Shown: piece by piece, positions 1-7,013 of the stretch | Layout of the letters: every line of letters begins with the position of its first letter | Position numbering within the stretch: the first letter of the stretch is position 1 | The notes under the pieces: model-generated | The model's database searches: none | Told to the model about the DNA's origin: nothing | What the model saw: only the letters and a program-made list of their open reading frames with translations | Made by a program: the position numbers and the translations under genes | NCBI GenBank assembly: GCA_003240795.1 | Contig: QFNK01000036.1 | Coordinates: 1 to 10,222 of the forward strand | Origin: Micavibrio aeruginosavorus | GTDB taxonomy: Bacteria > Pseudomonadota > Alphaproteobacteria > Micavibrionales > Micavibrionaceae | Reading direction: 5' to 3' | DNA: 10,222 nucleotides

Positions 1-163
1 CATGCTGGAAAGCCTGTCGCCCAAGAACGTCCTGAGCCGCGGCTTTGCCATAGTCCGCGCGCCTGACGGCTCGGTCCTGTCCGATGCGGAGGCAGCCGCC
101 AAGCATCAGGAAATGCTTATAGAGTTCCGCGGCGAACAGCGCGTCCCGGTGCGTAAAGCCTGA
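1..163 (+). CDS. xseA: Exodeoxyribonuclease VII large subunit, C-terminal end (partial)
   Basis: Only the last ~53 codons are present; the gene enters from the left edge (reading frame from base 2) and stops at TGA 161-163. The visible peptide begins LESLSPKNVLSRGFAIVRAP and continues with a stretch matching the end of XseA, where a conserved 'L..LSP..VL.RG(Y/F)A(I/L)V' block follows the long coiled coil and precedes a short beta-rich tail. XseA is the large, nuclease-bearing subunit of exonuclease VII, which degrades single-stranded DNA bidirectionally in repair and recombination. The catalytic region lies outside the window. It ends only 45 bp before the next gene on the same strand. The family call rests on this short conserved tail alone, but the motif is distinctive. 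Confidence 0.85.
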   Translation, partial: MLESLSPKNVLSRGFAIVRAPDGSVLSDAEAAAKHQEMLIEFRGEQRVPVRKA

Positions 164-184
164 TTTTTCCTTGCCTTTTCGTGC

Positions 185-190
185 TATACT
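185..190 (+). promoter_or_regulatory. Candidate -10 element before the 167-residue orphan gene
   Basis: TATACT sits 18 bases before the ATG at 209, inside the motif CTATACTGGCCAT (184-196). No convincing -35 is present at the standard distance, and the AGG-rich ribosome site (198-204) follows directly, so any transcript would have a very short leader. The same 13-base motif, with one mismatch, recurs before dotA (7198-7210), which makes a promoter or operator role more likely than chance. The call is a weak pattern match. Confidence 0.35.
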
Positions 191-208
191 GGCCATTAGG
201 TAGGTGTT

Positions 209-712
209 ATGCGCACGGATTTGAAACAATTGATGGATGCTTTGGGGGTCGGGTATATCCTGACGCCTTACGCGACCTGTCCGTGGTCGGCCTATGACGG
301 CGAAAAAGGCATCACCGCCAGCGCCGAAGTCCGCATGAACAACGACGGAACAGAAGTCGAGGCAGAACTCCAGTTCATGTACGACGCCCCCGTTGACGGC
401 AAGTTTATGGAGCAGATGATATGGATCTGTTTCAAACCCATCGTCGCCGGACAGTGGTCGCCCGTTGCTCTCAGAATAAAAGGCAAGGACGAAACCGGTT
501 CCGTCTATGACTGGGAAAAGAAATCCTGCAATCTGTTCCTTGCCTGCGTGTCCGATCTGAAAATGGACATCGTTCCAGACTTTGACGTGCTGCTCGACCG
601 TGAAATGGGCGGCGGCGAACGCTGGCAGGACGCCCGTCAGGGCGGCGGCAGCAAGTCGCCAAAGATAAAACCGCAGGCCCTCCTCGGCATGAAGAACGGC
701 CGCGGTTTCTAG
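209..712 (+). CDS. Hypothetical protein, 167 aa, family not recognised
   Basis: I do not recognise this family. The start ATG at 209 is preceded by an AGGTAGG-type ribosome site (198-204) at short spacing. The protein has no signal peptide and no membrane helix, so it is probably cytoplasmic. Residues 1-130 look like a compact alpha/beta fold: an N-terminal helix (MRTDLKQLMDALG), then alternating strands rich in aromatic residues and with five cysteines (24, 74, 107, 112 and one Cys-Pro-Trp at 24-26). From about residue 133 the tail is Gly-, Lys- and Arg-rich (GGG at 134-136 and 145-147) and is likely disordered and basic. The conserved-looking acidic stretch 121-131 (IVPDFDVLLDR) precedes it. 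It lies 45 bp after xseA and ends in its own terminator, so it may be read through from xseA or from a promoter near 185. No function can be inferred. Confidence 0.75.
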   Translation: MRTDLKQLMDALGVGYILTPYATCPWSAYDGEKGITASAEVRMNNDGTEVEAELQFMYDAPVDGKFMEQMIWICFKPIVAGQWSPVALRIKGKDETGSVYDWEKKSCNLFLACVSDLKMDIVPDFDVLLDREMGGGERWQDARQGGGSKSPKIKPQALLGMKNGRGF

Positions 713-747
713 CTGATTTTTTCTAAAATAAGAGTATGATGGTATTC

Positions 748-775
748 AACGCGGGTCCCCTCCGCGTTTATTTTT
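748..775 (+). terminator. Rho-independent terminator after the 167-residue orphan gene
   Basis: A perfect 7-bp stem AACGCGG (748-754) / CCGCGTT (762-768) encloses a 7-base loop (GTCCCCT) and is followed by TATTTTT. It lies 36 bp after the stop codon at 712 and separates the xseA-side unit from the chemoreceptor gene. Confidence 0.75.
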
Positions 776-818
776 GCAAGTCCCCCCCTGTGTAAATCTT
801 TGTTAGCACATCCCGCTT

Positions 819-824
819 TATACT
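819..824 (+). promoter_or_regulatory. Candidate -10 element before the chemoreceptor gene
   Basis: TATACT lies 34 bases before the ATG at 859, downstream of the preceding terminator, so it is the natural place for the promoter of this gene. I see no good -35 at 16-18 bp (AATCTT at 795-800, 18-bp spacing, is the nearest). I also see no match to the flagellar sigma-28 pattern often used by chemotaxis genes. The call rests on position and a hexamer only. Confidence 0.35.
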
Positions 825-858
825 CGTAACACAACCCCTCTTACCTCTGGCAATAACT

Positions 859-2535
859 ATGAAAAATCTTAAAATCAGGAATAAAATTTTAATTCCAATG
901 GTGGCGCTTATCCTCGCCGTCATAGGCAGTAGCCTTTTTCTTATGCGCGAAATGGATCAGATCAATGGCAAATCAAGCGATATAGCGGACAACTGGTTGC
1001 CGAGCGTTAAAACGGTCATGAGCATACAACTGGATTATAGCGGCATACGCCGGGCCCAGTTAAATCTTAGCATGGCAAGAACACAGGAAAAAAAGGCTCT
1101 CTTCGAAAAGCGCCTTGATGATTCAACAGCATCGATAGAATCGAATATGGCCGCCTATTTAAAGCTCTCCTCTTCGCCGGAAGAAGATGCGTTGCTAAAC
1201 GAATTTAAGGAGAGCTTCGAACGATACAGAAAAGCGACGCAGAGTATGTATTCCTACGTAAACCTAGAGCAATACGAAGATGCCGCCGCTTTATTGGCAG
1301 ATTCGACAAAGACATACGATGAAGGAAATGAAATTCTTTCGAAATTGGCCGATTTAAACACAGAAGGCGCGAACAAAGCCAGTGATGAAGCGGACAAGCT
1401 TTTTGCTGTTGCCCAGATGGTCTCGATCGCGATTATTGTAGGCATCATAGTATTTAGCGCAGTTATTGTGATCGTTCTGGTTCGCTCCATAGCGTCGCCG
1501 ATCGTGGCAATTACCGCCTACATGGAATATCTCGCAGGCGGCAAGCTGGACAAAGATGTACCTTCCCGCGATCAACAGGACGAAGTCGGCGATATGGCAC
1601 GTTCGGTTCAGGTCTTCAAGGACAACATGGTACGTGCCAAGGAGCTTGAGGCGGCGGAAGTGGAAGAACGCAAGATCAAGGAACGCAAGCAGATCAACAC
1701 GGATGCAGCCGTGAAGAGGTTCGAAGCGTCCATGGCGGACATCGTGAAGTTTGTGGCCAGCGCGTCGGCGGAGCTTCAGGCATCCGCGCAGTCCTTGTCG
1801 CATAACGCCGAGTCCACGTCGGAGAAATCAAACTCCGTCGCGGCGGCATCTCAACAGGCGGCGGCAAACGTGCAGACGGTTGCCAGCGCAACGGAGGAGC
1901 TGTCCTCCTCCATCAACGAAATCTCCTCGCAGGTATCCCGCTCTTCGCAGGTTACAGGCAAGGCGGTTTCCGACGCACAGCAGGCAGGCAGAAGCGTGTC
2001 CGAGCTGGTAAACGCAGCTCAGCGTATCGGCGATGTCACGAAGATCATTTCCGACATTGCGGACCAGACGAACCTGCTGGCCCTGAACGCCACGATCGAA
2101 GCGGCCCGCGCCGGTGAAGCCGGCAAAGGCTTCGCGGTTGTTGCGGCGGAAGTCAAAAACCTCGCCAACGAATCTGCGAAAGCGACGGAAGAAATCTCCA
2201 GCCAGATCCAGCAGATTCAGGAGATCAGCCAGACAACAGCGCAGGCGATCGAGATGATCTGCAAGATCATCAGCGAAGTCGACCAGATATCCGGCTCCAT
2301 CTCCTCCGCGATTCAGGAACAGACCTCCGCCACGCAGGAAATCTCCCGCAACATCGGCGAGGCTTACACCGGAACGTCCGAAGTCAATCAGAACATCATC
2401 GTTGTCAGCGAAGCGGCCGGCAACACGGGCGCGGCGGCAAGCCAGGTTCTGAGCGCGGCGGACGAACTGTCACGCCAATCAACGATCCTGAAGGAAGAAT
2501 TCGATACCTTCCTGCACAACCTGCAGGCTGCGTAA
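859..2535 (+). CDS. Methyl-accepting chemotaxis protein, transmembrane
   Basis: This is a complete inner-membrane chemoreceptor of 558 residues that would relay a periplasmic signal through CheW/CheA to the flagellar or another motility system. Domains in order: a short basic N-terminus and TM1 (about 10-29); a periplasmic helical sensor (about 30-184) of the four-helix-bundle type; TM2 (about 186-208, rich in Ile and Val); a HAMP domain (about 208-262) containing [18 protein letters not shown] and the [17 protein letters not shown] helix; and a long signalling coiled coil (about 285-545). The hairpin tip is unmistakable: [20 protein letters not shown] at 400-419, then [17 protein letters not shown]. 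Gln/Glu-rich methylation-type sites lie on both arms (for example [12 protein letters not shown]). The C-terminus (FLHNLQAA) lacks the NWETF-like pentapeptide that tethers CheR in some receptors. The ATG at 859 has only a weak ribosome site; I keep it because TM1 follows directly. The sensor half is visibly AT-richer than the signalling half. The ligand is unknown. No other chemotaxis gene is in the window. Confidence 0.95.
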   Translation: MKNLKIRNKILIPMVALILAVIGSSLFLMREMDQINGKSSDIADNWLPSVKTVMSIQLDYSGIRRAQLNLSMARTQEKKALFEKRLDDSTASIESNMAAYLKLSSSPEEDALLNEFKESFERYRKATQSMYSYVNLEQYEDAAALLADSTKTYDEGNEILSKLADLNTEGANKASDEADKLFAVAQMVSIAIIVGIIVFSAVIVIVLVRSIASPIVAITAYMEYLAGGKLDKDVPSRDQQDEVGDMARSVQVFKDNMVRAKELEAAEVEERKIKERKQINTDAAVKRFEASMADIVKFVASASAELQASAQSLSHNAESTSEKSNSVAAASQQAAANVQTVASATEELSSSINEISSQVSRSSQVTGKAVSDAQQAGRSVSELVNAAQRIGDVTKIISDIADQTNLLALNATIEAARAGEAGKGFAVVAAEVKNLANESAKATEEISSQIQQIQEISQTTAQAIEMICKIISEVDQISGSISSAIQEQTSATQEISRNIGEAYTGTSEVNQNIIVVSEAAGNTGAAASQVLSAADELSRQSTILKEEFDTFLHNLQAA

Positions 2536-2550
2536 CGAAACCCATTCAAC

Positions 2551-2579
2551 AAAAAACCCGGCTCGAAGCCGGGTTTTTT
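2551..2579. terminator. Bidirectional Rho-independent terminator between the chemoreceptor gene and terD
   Basis: A perfect stem CCCGGCT (2557-2563) / AGCCGGG (2567-2573) with a CGA loop is flanked by six A on the left (2551-2556) and six T on the right (2574-2579). It therefore gives a stem plus U-tract in both directions. It lies 15 bp after the chemoreceptor stop and 13 bp beyond the terD stop, as expected for a shared terminator between convergent genes. Confidence 0.92.
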
Positions 2580-2592
2580 AATGCCTGTATGT

Positions 2593-3267
2593 CTAACCGC
2601 GCAAACTCTGCGTAACGACGATGCCGTAATCACCGGCAATCTTCGCAAGGCCGCCATGGATAGGATCGCCTGCTGCTTTATAAATCCAGTCGGATCCGAC
2701 ACGCTCGAGGAAACCGATCAGGATGCCCGTACCGCTGCCCATATCGCCGTCAAGCTCGAAACGGAAAGTCTCCAGCGTCGTTTCATTGTTAACGATGCGG
2801 AAATAGACGTTTTTCACCTGCGTGAAATTGTTGCTGTTCATGTCCAGATCGTAAATGGACAGAACGAACGCGACGCGCACGATTTCAAACGGCAGCGCCA
2901 TCAGGTCTATGATGATCTTTTCATCGTCCCCGTCGCCGGCACCGGTGCGGGAGTCGCCGAGGTGGCGCACCGCACCTTCGCGGGCCATAAGGTTGTTGTA
3001 GAAAACGAAGTCCTCGTCTTCCCGCGTCTTGTCGTTTTTATCGAGCAGGAAGAGGCTCGCATCCACATCGACAGGATCGCCTTCGATACGCTTCAGGTCC
3101 CAGCCCACGCCGACTGTGATTTCGCGGATCGTCGGGTCGATACGGGTGACGTTGATCTCCTCCCCCTTTTTGACGCGGACGAGGTTGTGCTGCTCCATTT
3201 GCGGCGCGATCTCCGGCAGGTCGTCATCATCGGCATTGTCGTCATATGGGTTGAATGTATCGTTCAT
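2593..3267 (-). CDS. terD: TerD-family tellurium/stress resistance protein
   Basis: Cytoplasmic protein of 224 residues with one TerD domain (about 28-220). Matching blocks are VRVKKGEEINV (30-40), the strand VGVGWDLK (52-59), the acidic calcium-site motif VDVDASLFLLD (67-77), DEDFVFYNN (84-92), the HLGDSRTGAGDGDDE loop (102-116), the YDLDMNSNNFTQV segment (139-151) with FRIVNNET (157-163), and the closing GGLAKIAGDYGI (205-216). Members bind Ca2+ and belong to Ter systems linked to tellurite, phage and stress resistance; the biochemical role is unsettled. The N-terminal ~23 residues are an extra acidic extension (DDNADDDD). The family usually begins near M24 (codon 3196-3198), so translation could start there. 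The chosen start has an AGGA only 2 bases upstream, and neither start is decisive. It lies 35 bp downstream of terA on the same strand, probably in one operon, and ends at the shared terminator. Confidence 0.93.
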   Translation of the reverse strand: MNDTFNPYDDNADDDDLPEIAPQMEQHNLVRVKKGEEINVTRIDPTIREITVGVGWDLKRIEGDPVDVDASLFLLDKNDKTREDEDFVFYNNLMAREGAVRHLGDSRTGAGDGDDEKIIIDLMALPFEIVRVAFVLSIYDLDMNSNNFTQVKNVYFRIVNNETTLETFRFELDGDMGSGTGILIGFLERVGSDWIYKAAGDPIHGGLAKIAGDYGIVVTQSLRG

Positions 3268-3302
3268 GATCCTGTCTTACCTGTTTGTTGCAGTATATCG
3301 CA

Positions 3303-4055
3303 TTAATCCGGTTTCTTGCCATCTTCCCACGGAAGGCCGTAACCGAAGGCCCTGTCCATTTCCAGGTGTCCCGGGAAATATTCCAGAAGGCTGGTCATTT
3401 TGATCCCGCCGCGCACATTGTCCAGACTGGCAACGGCGCATACCGACATTTTCGCCTTGCGCGTTCCAAGCCGCACGATCATGGGCTGTTCCCCCGGAAC
3501 GCGCACCTGTATCTGGGGCTTGACGCTCGCCCAGTCGCGCGCGCCTTCATAAATATAGGTGTAGATCAGAATTTGCTCGATATCGTCCCAATGCCCGCCA
3601 TTCACGATAATCATCTCGTCGGGGCCCTTCCGGTCGCCCGTGCGTTCGTCATGGGACAGCCTGATATACGGCTCATCCTCAAGTGCGCCATGCACATCGC
3701 CGAAAGCCTGCAACCCGCCGCGCGCGCCGTTTTTCAGCTTGTAAAGACACCCCAGATCCAGATCGACCCCGACCTGCAGGATTTGCGTCTTGAAAAACCT
3801 TTTAAAGATGTTGGTTTCTTCTTTGACGCGGATATTGTCCCATGCCACGGCTATTTGAAAGTTGCCAAGCCCCCCCTCCGGCGGGTTTACGACCGCGACT
3901 TCGCCCGGATTGCTCAAAAAGGAACCCGAACCGCCTGTATGGTCGAAATCGATATAACCGGCCGCGCCCAGACCGCCGTGGCTGGACCGCTCAACGCGGT
4001 CGCGGTCGGCGCTGTTGATCGCATTCTGCGAGCCATTCTGCGTGTAGCCGGACAT
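3303..4055 (-). CDS. terA: TerA-family tellurium resistance protein
   Basis: This 250-residue protein is related to TerD and carries the TerA signature. It has the VDLDLGCLYKLKNG acidic calcium-site block (97-110), GLQAFGDVHGALEDEPYIRL (114-133), the DERTG loop (136-140), ILIYTYIYEGARDWA (162-176), and the TerA-specific ending EYFPGHLEMDRAFGYGLPW (225-243). The N-terminal ~60 residues are polar and glycine-rich and are probably flexible. It is shorter than the enterobacterial TerA, which carries extra sequence. The start at 4055 is well supported: AAGAAAGG lies 5 bases upstream (4061-4068 on the + strand). It is the first gene of a two-gene minus-strand unit with terD. terB, terC, terE and terZ are not adjacent, so this pair may act as a reduced Ter module or belong with genes elsewhere. 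The family assignment is firm; the resistance phenotype is not implied. Confidence 0.9.
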   Translation of the reverse strand: MSGYTQNGSQNAINSADRDRVERSSHGGLGAAGYIDFDHTGGSGSFLSNPGEVAVVNPPEGGLGNFQIAVAWDNIRVKEETNIFKRFFKTQILQVGVDLDLGCLYKLKNGARGGLQAFGDVHGALEDEPYIRLSHDERTGDRKGPDEMIIVNGGHWDDIEQILIYTYIYEGARDWASVKPQIQVRVPGEQPMIVRLGTRKAKMSVCAVASLDNVRGGIKMTSLLEYFPGHLEMDRAFGYGLPWEDGKKPD

Positions 4056-4086
4056 GAAAACCTTTCTTTTGCTTTTGCTGCCGCCT

Positions 4087-4116
4087 ATGCTAAATCACTT
4101 CCTCAGCAAAATCCAA
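4087..4116 (-). promoter_or_regulatory. Candidate promoter for terA-terD
   Basis: On the minus strand TTGGAT (+ strand 4111-4116) and TAGCAT (4087-4092) are separated by 18 bp, 31 bp before the terA start. A + strand TATGCT (4086-4091) overlaps the same spot and could serve ettA, so the two divergent genes may share a compact control region in this 78-bp spacer. This is a pattern match only. Confidence 0.35.
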
Positions 4117-4133
4117 GGATCAAAAGGCAGATT

Positions 4134-5807
4134 ATGGCTTCCTATCAATATGTTTACGTGATGAAAGACCTCAAAAAGACGTTTTCGAATGGCAAGACCA
4201 TTCTGAACGGCATCACGTTGAGCTTCTTCCCCGGCGCGAAAATCGGCGTTCTGGGTCCGAACGGCGCCGGTAAATCCACGCTTTTGAAGATCATGGCGGG
4301 CGTGGACAAGGATTTCACGGGCGAAGCATGGGCCGCAGACACCGCCCGCATCGGCTATCTGGAACAGGAACCGCAGCTCGACCCGACCAAAACCGTTTTT
4401 GAAAACGTGATGGAAGCCCTGCGCGATAAAAAGGCCAAGGTTGACCGTTATAACGAAGTCGCCGGCCTGATGGCCGATCCGGATGCGGATTTCGACGCGC
4501 TGACCGACGAAATGGGCCGCCTTCAGGATGAAATCGATGCCGAAAACCTCTGGGAACTCGACCGCACGGTCGAAATGGCGATGGATGCCCTGCGCTGCCC
4601 GCCGGGTGAATGGCCTGTCACGCAGCTGTCGGGCGGTGAAAAACGCCGCGTCGCGCTTACCCGCCTCCTTCTGGAAAGCCCTGACCTGCTGCTCCTTGAT
4701 GAGCCGACCAACCACTTGGACGCAGAATCCGTCGCATGGCTGCAACGCTTCCTGTCCGATTACAAAGGCACCGTCGTCATGGTCACCCACGACCGTTACT
4801 TCCTCGACAATGTCACGGGCTGGATTCTCGAAGTCGCAAACGGCCGCGGCCTTCCATACGAAGGCAACTACTCCGCCTACCTCGACAAGAAACGCAAACG
4901 TCTGGAGCAGGAAGCGAAAGACGAAGCCAACCTTGCCAAGGCGGTTGCCAAGGAACTGGAATGGATGCAGCAAACGCCCGAAGGCCGCCGCAAAAAATCC
5001 AAGGCCCGCGTTGCTGCTTACGAAGAACTCGCCGCGCAAGCCGAGGGCCAGACACAGCGATCCACGCAGATCGTTATCCCTGTTCCGCCGCGCCTCGGCC
5101 AGAACGTTATCGATGTCCAGAACGTCAAGAAGGCCTATGGCGACAAGCTTCTGATCGACGGCCTGTCCTTTAAACTGCCGCCGGGCGGCATCGTCGGCAT
5201 CATCGGCCCGAACGGCGCCGGTAAATCCACCCTCTTCCGCATGATCACGGGACAGGAACAACCGGACGAAGGCACGTTCACCGTGTCCGATTCTGTCAAG
5301 CTCGGCTATGTCGATCAGAGCCGCGACTCCCTCGACCCGAACAAAACGGTCTGGGAGGAAATCTCCGACGGCCTCGACATCCTCAAGCTCGGCAAGATCG
5401 AAGTGATGAGCCGCGCCTACGTCGCCTCCTTCAACTTCCGCGGCACGGATCAGCAAAAGAAAATCGGCATGCTGTCGGGTGGTGAGCGCAACCGCGTCCA
5501 CCTTGCGAAGATGCTCAAATCCGGCGCGAACGTCCTTCTCCTCGACGAACCGACCAACGATCTCGACACCGAAACGCTCGGCGCGCTCGAAGAAGCGCTG
5601 GAGCAATTCGCTGGCTGCGTCGTCGTGATTTCCCACGACCGTGCCTTCCTCGACCGTCTGGCCACGCACATCCTTGCCTATGAGGGCGATTCCCATGTCG
5701 AATGGTTCGAAGGCAACTACGAGGATTACGAGAAGGACTACAAACGCCGCTTCGGTGAAAACGCGTCCCCGCACCGTATCAAGTACAAGCCGCTGAAAGT
5801 CGCCTAA
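4134..5807 (+). CDS. ettA: Energy-dependent translational throttle ABC-F ATPase EttA
   Basis: Soluble ABC-F protein of 557 residues that binds the ribosomal E site and gates the first steps of elongation according to the ATP/ADP balance. Two nucleotide-binding domains are visible. The first has Walker A GPNGAGKST (41-49), signature LSGGE (165-169), Walker B LLLLDEP (185-191) and switch His219. The second has GPNGAGKST (358-366), LSGGE (447-451), LLLDEP (468-473) and His501. Both catalytic Glu residues (190, 471) are present. The EttA-type arm lies at about 93-137 (including ADPDADFDAL), and the charged inter-domain linker runs from about 245 to 320. The length and whole-protein pattern match E. 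coli EttA (~555 aa), separating it from Uup and other ABC-F members. The open frame extends upstream to 3285, but that part is a shadow of terA. The ATG at 4134 gives MASYQYVYVM, the family start, with an AAGG just upstream. Its stop overlaps the convergent pilin-like gene by 4 bp. Confidence 0.97.
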   Translation: MASYQYVYVMKDLKKTFSNGKTILNGITLSFFPGAKIGVLGPNGAGKSTLLKIMAGVDKDFTGEAWAADTARIGYLEQEPQLDPTKTVFENVMEALRDKKAKVDRYNEVAGLMADPDADFDALTDEMGRLQDEIDAENLWELDRTVEMAMDALRCPPGEWPVTQLSGGEKRRVALTRLLLESPDLLLLDEPTNHLDAESVAWLQRFLSDYKGTVVMVTHDRYFLDNVTGWILEVANGRGLPYEGNYSAYLDKKRKRLEQEAKDEANLAKAVAKELEWMQQTPEGRRKKSKARVAAYEELAAQAEGQTQRSTQIVIPVPPRLGQNVIDVQNVKKAYGDKLLIDGLSFKLPPGGIVGIIGPNGAGKSTLFRMITGQEQPDEGTFTVSDSVKLGYVDQSRDSLDPNKTVWEEISDGLDILKLGKIEVMSRAYVASFNFRGTDQQKKIGMLSGGERNRVHLAKMLKSGANVLLLDEPTNDLDTETLGALEEALEQFAGCVVVISHDRAFLDRLATHILAYEGDSHVEWFEGNYEDYEKDYKRRFGENASPHRIKYKPLKVA

Positions 5808-6982
5808 TACTGCTCGTAACAATAAGCGCCGATATAGGCGGGGAATAAAAGCCCCGCCAGCAGATTAACAAGCGTACCGCTGGGCTTTCCGTCTATATGG
5901 CCGGTGCAGCTGTTCAGCTCGGCATTCGGATTGCTGGCCAGCGTTTTGTATTGCGCCGAACAGCACTGCGCGCCTGCAGCCTCGCACGCTTTTTTGCAGT
6001 CCCCGAGACTTGATTTATCAAGCGCAACGGTCGTACCGCCGCTGTATCCGCTGAACACGAACGCCTCGCATTTTATTTTTTTGGTCGTGCTGCTGCTGGC
6101 AAATTTATCATCGACGTATTTGCGCGTTGCGGCGTCGCTATCCAGTAACGGAGCGCCAATCCCCCGCACCCTGTTTCCGCCCATCTCCACATTGGAGAGC
6201 AGCGTGATTTTGGAAGGGTCGGTCATTCCCTGCACGTAATCCGCCTTGACCGTCGGCATGCTGCCCGTCCCGCCGGAACCGATCGAAAGACTTTTAGAGG
6301 CGGCGTTGAAGTGCAGCTGCTCCGCCCCCTGACTGTCCGTGACACTCAGGTTTTTGGCGATCGTCGCCGTTCCCGTGTCCCCGTCCTTTAAATTCCACAG
6401 CCCGCCCGAGGCCGCCATCGCTTCCGCAAAATTATACGTCACGATGATGTCGTCTGCGCCTGTCGCCTTTAAAACATACTCCCCGCTTCCATGCGGCCGG
6501 CATCCGGACTGAAACACCTTGTCCGGCCCCGCGGAAATGATCGCGATAACCAGATTGCTGGGTACGGCATCCCCTTTCAGGCGTTTGTTCTGGACACAGG
6601 CCGGATGGTTATACTGGCTTCCATGATCCCACGCGCAATAACCGTACGACGTTCCCCATGGGTCCTGCAGCGAAGCTCCCACCGTCGCGGGAAGAAGCCC
6701 GCCGTTCGTCGGAAAGGGCAAGCCGCCCGCATCGCGCCATTCAACCGGCTCTATAACACCGTCATTATCGCAGTCTCCCGTATCCCGCGCCGATTTTACA
6801 AGGATCAGTTTCCCCGCCGCCGCCATGTTGTTCTGCGCGGTCGTGTGCTTCGTTACCTTGGCCATTGTCGTAATCGGCCCCTGCAGCATGTTCATGCCGA
6901 TGGAGCCGAGCAGTGCGATAACACCGATGGACAGATAGATGCTGAGCAGGACGCTGCCACGGGAAAACGAATATCGGGACAT
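5804..6982 (-). CDS. PilV-like pilin/tip adhesin with tail-fibre-like segment
   Basis: Predicted exported protein of 392 residues; I assign it by features rather than by a full family match. Order: basic tip MSRYSFSRG, a hydrophobic helix (about 10-33) like a type IV prepilin, then a pilin/pseudopilin-like head with QDPWGTSYGY (106-115) and ISAGPDKVF (149-157). Next is a strand-rich spacer with GLWNLKDGDTGTATI (194-208), and then MGGNRVRGIGAPLLDSDAAT (267-286) followed by RKYVDDK, which closely resembles the collar motif of phage tail fibres. The end (305-392) is cysteine-rich (C305, C329, C333, C340, C341, C359, C388). This resembles IncI PilV tip adhesins, where RG precedes the cleaved helix. 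The usual Glu at +5 is replaced by Ser, so processing by a prepilin peptidase is uncertain. The frame opens at 7027 (407 aa), but that ATG lies between a good -35 and -10, so I prefer 6982; its ribosome site is poor. It diverges from dotA. Confidence 0.75.
   Translation of the reverse strand: MSRYSFSRGSVLLSIYLSIGVIALLGSIGMNMLQGPITTMAKVTKHTTAQNNMAAAGKLILVKSARDTGDCDNDGVIEPVEWRDAGGLPFPTNGGLLPATVGASLQDPWGTSYGYCAWDHGSQYNHPACVQNKRLKGDAVPSNLVIAIISAGPDKVFQSGCRPHGSGEYVLKATGADDIIVTYNFAEAMAASGGLWNLKDGDTGTATIAKNLSVTDSQGAEQLHFNAASKSLSIGSGGTGSMPTVKADYVQGMTDPSKITLLSNVEMGGNRVRGIGAPLLDSDAATRKYVDDKFASSSTTKKIKCEAFVFSGYSGGTTVALDKSSLGDCKKACEAAGAQCCSAQYKTLASNPNAELNSCTGHIDGKPSGTLVNLLAGLLFPAYIGAYCYEQY
5837..5858. 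other. GC-rich hairpin just beyond ettA
   Basis: GGCGGGG (5837-5843) and CCCCGCC (5852-5858) form a perfect 7-bp stem with an A-rich 8-base loop, 29 bp after the ettA stop and inside the 3' end of the pilin-like gene. There is no T-tract on either side, so it is not a classical terminator. It could stabilise the ettA 3' end, or it could simply be coding sequence. Confidence 0.4.
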
Positions 6983-7013
6983 GGAAAACTGGAAATGGGA
7001 TGTGCCAGACGCA

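Noticed and set aside
748..858. Flagellar sigma-28 promoter before the chemoreceptor gene
   Set aside because: No GCCGATAA-like -10 with a TAAA-type -35 could be found. Only a TATACT hexamer is present.
2581..3306. 241-codon + strand frame across terD
   Set aside because: It is antisense to a clear TerD domain, starts inside the terminator region, and has no family-like blocks.
3285..4133. Upstream extension of the ettA frame to 3285
   Set aside because: These codons are antisense to terA. EttA proteins begin at the residue encoded at 4134, which also has a ribosome site.
4095..5822. 575-codon open frame on the minus strand opposite ettA
   Set aside because: The + strand frame is an unmistakable EttA with all motifs. 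The reverse frame is compositionally odd (rich in Val, Phe, Arg and Gly) with no recognisable domain, typical of antisense shadows in GC-rich genes.
5804..6982. Shufflon (invertible C-terminal segments) at the pilV-like gene
   Set aside because: I found no repeated inverted crossover sites, no alternative partial C-terminal frames and no recombinase gene nearby.
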